Positions 59,752-64,000 of a stretch of DNA of 64,000 bases are shown one piece after another. Below the pieces are notes generated by a model that saw nothing but the letters and a program-made list of their open reading frames with translations, was not told where the DNA came from and did not search any database. A program made the position numbers and the translations under genes. The DNA is from Anaerotignum faecicola. GTDB lineage: Bacteria; Bacillota; Clostridia; Lachnospirales; Anaerotignaceae. The stretch spans positions 186,001 through 250,000 of the forward strand of contig NZ_BHVZ01000002.1 in NCBI RefSeq assembly GCF_003865035.1, given 5' to 3'. Positions within the stretch are counted from its first letter, which is position 1; each line of letters opens with the position of its first letter.

Positions 59752-60657
59752 CTATTTTTCAGTCAAAATGCTGTTCTTTTGCATGACATCCTTATAAAAA
59801 TCAAGAAATGCGTGAATGGCAGGGGAACGCCACTTATTTTTATGAATCAGAAGCTGTGTCCAGACTGTCTCCATGGAGTCCTCCACCGGCAATCGTGTCA
59901 CCTGCCCCGTCCGCACATAGTCCTCCGTAACGAAATCCGGCAGAAAGGAGAGCAGATTGCTTTTTTTCACCAACTCGCAAATCTGAATCGGATTCCCAAT
60001 TTCCAGAATCGGACGAATTTCCATGGATTTGGACGCAAGTGCTTCATCCAGAATGGCACGATAGCTCATTTTTCGCTCCGTCAGCACAAATTCATTTCCG
60101 CATAATTCCTGCAACGTCAGCCGCCGCTTCGCAAGGGGATGATCTGTCGCCGCGATGAAGTGCGCCTGCTCCTCCTGCTCCGCGCAGATGATAAAATCGG
60201 AATCATAAATATGCCTGTCCAATGTGAATACAATATCCGCCTCATTTCTCCGCAGCATATCAAACATCTGCTCCGTACCGCCCTCCTTGATTTCCGCCCG
60301 TATCCCCGGATATTTACGGCGAAACTGCAAAAAATCCTCTTTAAAATAGCGATTGCAGATGGAGCTTGACATCGCAAGGCGAATCTCTCCCTCAATCCGT
60401 TCCCCGAATTTCAGGGATGCCAGCATTTTTTCCTGCGCATTGAGGATATTTCGCGCCTGTTGTAAGACCAGAATCCCCTCCTCTGTCAGGCTGACTCTGT
60501 GATAATAGCGGTCAAACAGCCGCACCTGCAATTCTGCCTCCAGCTGCTTAATCTGCGAGGAAACCGTAGACTGCGTATAGCCCAATTCCTTTGCTGCCGC
60601 AGAAAAGCCCGCATGCTCGCAAACGGCAATGAACGTTTTCAAGCTGTTGGTATTCAT
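59752..60657 (-). CDS. LysR family transcriptional regulator
   Basis: 301 residues from the ATG at 60657 (AAGGGGTG in front); the frame is open 19 more codons upstream into the control region. The DNA-binding domain reads MNTNSLKTFIAVCEHAGFSAAAKELGYTQSTVSSQIKQLEAELQVRLFDR; the effector domain begins EGEIRLAMSSSICNRYF. It is divergent from the NSS transporter at 60849 with 191 nt between the starts, the classic LysR arrangement, and it lies upstream of mmuM and the AGCS gene on its own strand. It may control one or both. Confidence 0.92.
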   Translation of the reverse strand: MNTNSLKTFIAVCEHAGFSAAAKELGYTQSTVSSQIKQLEAELQVRLFDRYYHRVSLTEEGILVLQQARNILNAQEKMLASLKFGERIEGEIRLAMSSSICNRYFKEDFLQFRRKYPGIRAEIKEGGTEQMFDMLRRNEADIVFTLDRHIYDSDFIICAEQEEQAHFIAATDHPLAKRRLTLQELCGNEFVLTERKMSYRAILDEALASKSMEIRPILEIGNPIQICELVKKSNLLSFLPDFVTEDYVRTGQVTRLPVEDSMETVWTQLLIHKNKWRSPAIHAFLDFYKDVMQKNSILTEK

Positions 60658-60715
60658 TGTAACACCCCTTTTGATATAAACGATTTTTTCGTTAGTATAC
60701 AGCAAAACAATCAAT

Positions 60716-60744
60716 TTTACAAATATTATGTTTTTTTATATAAT
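60716..60744 (+). promoter_or_regulatory. Promoter of the second NSS transporter
   Basis: TTTACA at 60716-60721, 17-nt spacer, TATAAT at 60739-60744. Confidence 0.75.
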
Positions 60745-60848
60745 ATTCTTTATGGATGTATTATCAATTTTTCATGAAAACAAGAACAAAAAATGTCCTG
60801 TTCTTTGCAAAGCAGACAGGATCGTGTAAAGGAAAGGGGTATTCTCTC

Positions 60849-62183
60849 GTGAAACGTGAACAACTCGGAAGCCGTTTGGGCTTCATCATGCTTTCCGCAG
60901 GCTGTGCCATTGGCTGCGGGAATGTCTGGAAATTTCCATGGATGTGTGGACAAAATGGCGGCGGCAGCTTCATGCTGGTCTATATTCTCTGTCTGATTCT
61001 TCTGGGGATTCCCGCGCTTGTTCTGGAATTTTCCATCGGGAGAGCAGCGCAGGCAAGCCCTCTTTTCATGTATAAAAAGCTGGAAAAGCCCGGACAGAAA
61101 TGGGGCATCTTCGGCTGGTTCTGTCTGGCAGGGAATATCGCTCTGATGGCATTTTACACCGTTGTCAGCGGTTGGATTATCTATTATTTCTTCCGATTCC
61201 TCACCGGGAACCATGCGAGCCTCGGCTTCGGTGCCATGATATCCTCACCATCGGTCAATGTGCTGTTCCTGCTGATTACATTGGTTGTTGCGTTCTTTAT
61301 TCTTTCCTTCAATTTGCAGGGCGGTCTGGAACGTGTCACAAAATATATGATGTCTGCCCTTCTGGTGCTGATGCTCGCGCTGGCAGTACATAGCCTGCTT
61401 CTGGGCGGTGCCGGCAAAGGGATGAGCTTCTACCTCAAGCCCGATTTTTCCAAAATCAAAGGCTCCGTTGTGGTTGGTGCAATGAATCAGGCGTTCTTCA
61501 CCCTGTCCACAGGTATGGGCGGCATGGCAATTTTCGGCAGCTATATCGGCAAGGAACGCTCCCTGATGGGCGAAGCAATCCATGTCATTCTTCTGGATTC
61601 TCTGGTTGCCTTCCTCGCAGGCGTAATCATCTTCCCTGCCTGCTTCACCTATAACCTCGAAGTAACCGCAGGACCCAGTCTGCTGTTTGATACCATGGCG
61701 GCTGTTTTCAATAACATGCCCGGCGGTCGTGTCTGGGGCTCCCTGTTCTTCCTGTTCATGGTATTCGCGGCATTGTCCACGGTACTCGGCGTATGCGAAA
61801 ATATCCTCGCCATGATTCGTGAGCTGACAGGCTGGTCTCGTCCTAAGGGCAGCGTCATCTGCGGCATCGGCATCTTCCTGCTCGCGCTGACAACGGCGCT
61901 GGGCTTCAGCATCATTCATTTTCAGCCCTTCGCAGAAGGTACAACATGGCTGGATTTCTGGGACTTCTTTGTTTCCAATAATATTTTGCCGCTTGGCTCT
62001 CTGGTGCTTGCTCTCTTCTGCTGTAATAAGTTCGGCTGGGGCTGGGATAACTTCCTTGCAGAAGCAAATAGCGGTAAGGGTCTGAAGGTGCGCCCTTGGA
62101 TGAAGCCGATTTTCCGCTTTGTCCTGCCGGGGCTGATTGCCTTCATCTATATCTACGGCATGGCTACCTTCAACTGGCGTTAA
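60849..62183 (+). CDS. Sodium-dependent amino-acid transporter, NSS/SNF family
   Basis: 444 residues from the GTG at 60849, preceded by AAAGGGG at 9 nt. An ATG at 60756 extends the frame but has no ribosome site and would give an untypical N terminus. Helix 1 reads RLGFIMLSAGCAIGCGNVWKFPW and NGGGSFM, the sodium/substrate motif. About 11 helices follow, including MNQAFFTLSTGMGGMAIFGSYIG. The paralogue at 36019 shares the layout but differs in the binding segment (GMGNLWMFP against GCGNVWKFP), so the two should carry different substrates. Confidence 0.92.
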   Translation: MKREQLGSRLGFIMLSAGCAIGCGNVWKFPWMCGQNGGGSFMLVYILCLILLGIPALVLEFSIGRAAQASPLFMYKKLEKPGQKWGIFGWFCLAGNIALMAFYTVVSGWIIYYFFRFLTGNHASLGFGAMISSPSVNVLFLLITLVVAFFILSFNLQGGLERVTKYMMSALLVLMLALAVHSLLLGGAGKGMSFYLKPDFSKIKGSVVVGAMNQAFFTLSTGMGGMAIFGSYIGKERSLMGEAIHVILLDSLVAFLAGVIIFPACFTYNLEVTAGPSLLFDTMAAVFNNMPGGRVWGSLFFLFMVFAALSTVLGVCENILAMIRELTGWSRPKGSVICGIGIFLLALTTALGFSIIHFQPFAEGTTWLDFWDFFVSNNILPLGSLVLALFCCNKFGWGWDNFLAEANSGKGLKVRPWMKPIFRFVLPGLIAFIYIYGMATFNWR

Positions 62184-62190
62184 AGTACAT

Positions 62191-62218
62191 AAAAAGGTGT
62201 TGGATTTCTCCAACACCT
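62191..62218 (-). terminator. Hairpin after the NSS gene
   Basis: AGGTGTTGGA and TCCAACACCT form a perfect 10-bp stem with a 4-nt loop; the T run (five) is on the minus strand, so it mainly stops transcription from the right, but it also ends the NSS message. Confidence 0.75.
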
Positions 62219-62234
62219 CAATAAAATTTATATT

Positions 62235-62446
62235 GCGGAAGGGTTTGGGAAACAATCCGTTCATTACTTGCTACGCAAAGCAGGCTTTGCCTGCCACCCC
62301 TTCTTGGGTGGTAAGCAGTTTCCCAAATGGAATCCGCAGGAGGAATTCATTTCCGACGAGGAAAACCGTAGGTTTCAAGGCTTTTAGCCGATGGAACCTA
62401 CGGTTTATTCGTCTGTCTAAACAAGTCGAAATCCTGATTTCGACTT
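62235..62446. repeat. Nested inverted-repeat region
   Basis: Three separate dyads. First, GCGGA..TTTGGGAAAC (62235-62253) with GTTTCCCAAA..TCCGC (62318-62337), enclosing CAGGC/GCCTG and CCACCC/GGGTGG stems. Second, GACGA..AACCGTAGGTT (62355-62374) with AACCTACGGTT..TCGTC (62395-62413). Third, AAGTCGAAAT with ATTTCGACTT (62423-62446). No open frame. It sits between convergent genes and accounts for almost the whole gap. Confidence 0.75.
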
Positions 62447-62448
62447 AA

Positions 62449-63051
62449 CTATTCCAGATATAATAGAGACCGCAGTGTGCCATCCTTATAGAACGTCAGC
62501 ATGTAAATATGCCCATCCTCCATCACAAGCGTCACATCCACGGAATTATGCGGTGCGCCTTCCTCCGTATTATCAAAATACGCATCTCTGATTTCCCTGT
62601 CATCCCCCAGCTGCTCCGCAACCAGTGCCTTGGCAGAATCCAGTATTTCCTCACTCTCGATGATTTCCTTCATCTCCTGCGCAGAAATAAACTCCAACGG
62701 ATACGCTTCGCCGCCTCTGACAAAGTGGATGCGGTTCTTGTCCTCCGTAATCCAGACGGCATAATCCCAATCCTCGTCATAAAGCTGCACAAACCAACCA
62801 TCCGGCTGAATACTGCTGTCCTGATTATAGGATGCGTCCCCTGCCAGAGCGTATTTGTTCGCCCCGAATATCTTCTCTATGCCGTTCTCCGCAACGAAAA
62901 TTGCGCTTTCCTTGCTGTTGCATTTCGCAATCTGCTGAGAGAGACTCATGCGACCTTTGCTGTCAGAAAGTGCCTTCGCCTCTCCCGCCGCACAGCCCGT
63001 TGTGATAGATAATAGAAGCATCACGCTCAGAATCATTTTTCTTTTCTTCAT
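62449..63051 (-). CDS. Lipoprotein of unknown function
   Basis: 200 residues from the ATG at 63051, with GGGGACAGGG in front. The signal peptide MKKRKMILSVMLLLSITTGC ends in a lipobox, so the protein is exported and lipid-anchored. The mature part is acidic with SKESAIFVAENGIEKIFGANKYALAGD and GWFVQLYDEDWDYAVWITEDKNRIHFVRGGEAYPLEF. The first of these looks like an NTF2- or DUF-like accessory fold, but I cannot assign it. It is the last of three exported proteins on this strand. Confidence 0.75.
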   Translation of the reverse strand: MKKRKMILSVMLLLSITTGCAAGEAKALSDSKGRMSLSQQIAKCNSKESAIFVAENGIEKIFGANKYALAGDASYNQDSSIQPDGWFVQLYDEDWDYAVWITEDKNRIHFVRGGEAYPLEFISAQEMKEIIESEEILDSAKALVAEQLGDDREIRDAYFDNTEEGAPHNSVDVTLVMEDGHIYMLTFYKDGTLRSLLYLE

Positions 63052-63107
63052 ATCCCTGTCCCCTTTTTCTTTATCAAAATTTACCTCATGCAATTTCGAT
63101 CATCGTT

Positions 63108-63587
63108 TTAATTGATAAAAATCTCTCTGATAGAAATCACCCTGCCATCTTCAAGCGCCTGTATTTCAAAAGGTGTTTTCCCAAGCTCTCCATTTCCCGC
63201 ATCAAATTTCTTCAGAAACTCAGATACCTCTTGTGTTGTATACATACGGGTTTCATTATCTTCCGAAATAAATAAAGCACCTGTATCATAAAAATCGTAT
63301 CTTGTTTCGTCATTTAATGTGAATGTGAGTTTCTCATCCGAAGGATTATAGATATAGTATCCATTCAGCATATCTTCCTCTGTTAAGTTTAAAGAATCTA
63401 TCCAATACTTATCTGCTAAATCAATATACTTAATCTCATCAACAATCAGCTGATTATCCTTAACCGTCAGATAGCCTTCATATACATTGTATGCCCCGGT
63501 CATGTCCTGCTTCTGCGGTTCCTTTCCGCACCCCGTTGCACCAATCAGCAGTAAAACTCCAAGAAGCAAACCAATCTGTTTTTTCAT
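63108..63587 (-). CDS. Lipoprotein of unknown function
   Basis: 159 residues from the ATG at 63587, with GGAGGG at about 7 nt; two earlier ATG codons are too close to that site. The signal peptide MKKQIGLLLGVLLLIGATGC ends in a lipobox. The mature part is acidic and tyrosine-rich: GAYNVYEGYLTVKDNQLIVDEIKYIDLADK and LTFTLNDETRYDFYDTGALFISEDNETRMYT. No family recognised. It lies 56 nt before the next lipoprotein gene and 45 nt after the partial exported protein gene. Confidence 0.7.
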   Translation of the reverse strand: MKKQIGLLLGVLLLIGATGCGKEPQKQDMTGAYNVYEGYLTVKDNQLIVDEIKYIDLADKYWIDSLNLTEEDMLNGYYIYNPSDEKLTFTLNDETRYDFYDTGALFISEDNETRMYTTQEVSEFLKKFDAGNGELGKTPFEIQALEDGRVISIREIFIN

Positions 63588-63632
63588 CTGCATTCCCTCC
63601 ATTTCTATATAGCATTTCTCACCTGTCCACGC

Positions 63633-64000
63633 TTACGATTCCCCCAGTGACACCACCTTCCATGCCGCTTCTGCATCCTCCTTCACCATATAAGCATTCC
63701 AATGATAATCCCCCGAAGCCTCTTTATCCTGCTGATCCTCATAATAGAAGCTCACATTATAGTAACGCCAGTCATAATCCTGCGCATCATAGTAAGGCGC
63801 ATCCGCAGAAGGATTCTGATAAAACGACCGCGGCACCTCTGTCAGATTCAGAAATAGCACCTTGCCGTCCATTTCCTCTTTGATATAGTCTTTCAGCACC
63901 GCCTTCACCTCTGCATCCTCATCCTTTGTCGCGGCACTGTTCCCCCACAGCCCCAGACTCGCAACTGCCAGAATCAGAAAAACGAAATTGCAGATTTGCA
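63633..64000 (-). CDS. Exported protein of unknown function, N terminus outside the window
   Basis: The frame is open to the right edge, giving at least 121 residues. The first visible part, ICNFVFLILAVASLGLWGNS, is a signal peptide or anchor, so the start lies just beyond 64000; an in-frame GTG at 63908 is not the real start. The mature part is acidic and aromatic: DEDAEVKAVLKDYIKEEMDG, YYDAQDYDWRYYNVSFYYED and DYHWNAYMVKEDAEAAWKVVSLGES. No family recognised. It is the first visible gene of the three-gene exported cluster. Confidence 0.7.
   Translation of the reverse strand, partial: QICNFVFLILAVASLGLWGNSAATKDEDAEVKAVLKDYIKEEMDGKVLFLNLTEVPRSFYQNPSADAPYYDAQDYDWRYYNVSFYYEDQQDKEASGDYHWNAYMVKEDAEAAWKVVSLGES

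Overview
The window reads as a chromosomal segment of a low-to-mid GC, spore-forming, anaerobic Gram-positive bacterium of the class Clostridia (Lachnospirales-like; an Anaerotignum-type relative is a guess). Support: SpoVB and SpoIID family proteins, two T-box leaders, a DUF4317 protein, rubrerythrin, NSS and AGCS sodium-coupled amino-acid transporters, strong AGGAGG-type ribosome binding sites, and TTGACA/TATAAT promoters. No phage, transposase gene, CRISPR array or rRNA was seen; one tRNA-Leu is present. About 57 genes are supported, most on the minus strand.

Layout. 1-5757 (minus): DNA polymerase I, dephospho-CoA kinase, a lytic transglycosylase, a peptide-type binding lipoprotein and the start of a GalT-like gene form one close-packed run. 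5942-10869: an orphan NMT1/THI5-like binding lipoprotein, an HtrA protease, tRNA-Leu(CAA), a DUF4317 protein and rubrerythrin. 11075-20207 (minus): a ten-gene Mrp-type cation/proton antiporter operon with four different large antiporter-like subunits, a strong promoter and a possible attenuator. 20715-30293: an APC permease with a long structured leader, SpoVB-like flippase, a PLP methionine gamma-lyase-like protein, topoisomerase III, DegV, and a DUF2089 regulator with two small genes.

30488-40863: pheS and pheT behind a Phe T-box and separated by an unusually hairpin-rich spacer, RarA, an NSS transporter, and a SpoIID/three-small-protein/QueA operon. 41006-45999: the leucine operon leuA-C-D-B behind a Leu-type T-box, so charged tRNA-Leu should control leucine synthesis. 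46099-49367: a MerR regulator, a uracil-type permease whose leader contains a near-perfect 43-nt direct repeat with hairpins, a small frameshifted gene and NudC. 49398-55997: a LysR regulator, ligA, pcrA, a YerC/TrpR-like protein and a PHP phosphatase.

56160-64000: a cysteine-rich protein with a sigma-K-like promoter (a likely spore-layer protein), homocysteine methyltransferase with an AGCS symporter, a LysR regulator divergent from a second NSS transporter, a 265-nt region of nested inverted repeats, and three consecutive small exported proteins, the last cut by the window end. The most unusual items are the duplicated uraA leader element, the pheS-pheT hairpin cluster, the nested repeats at 62.2-62.45 kb, the four-large-subunit Mrp operon and the permease leader with competing stems.
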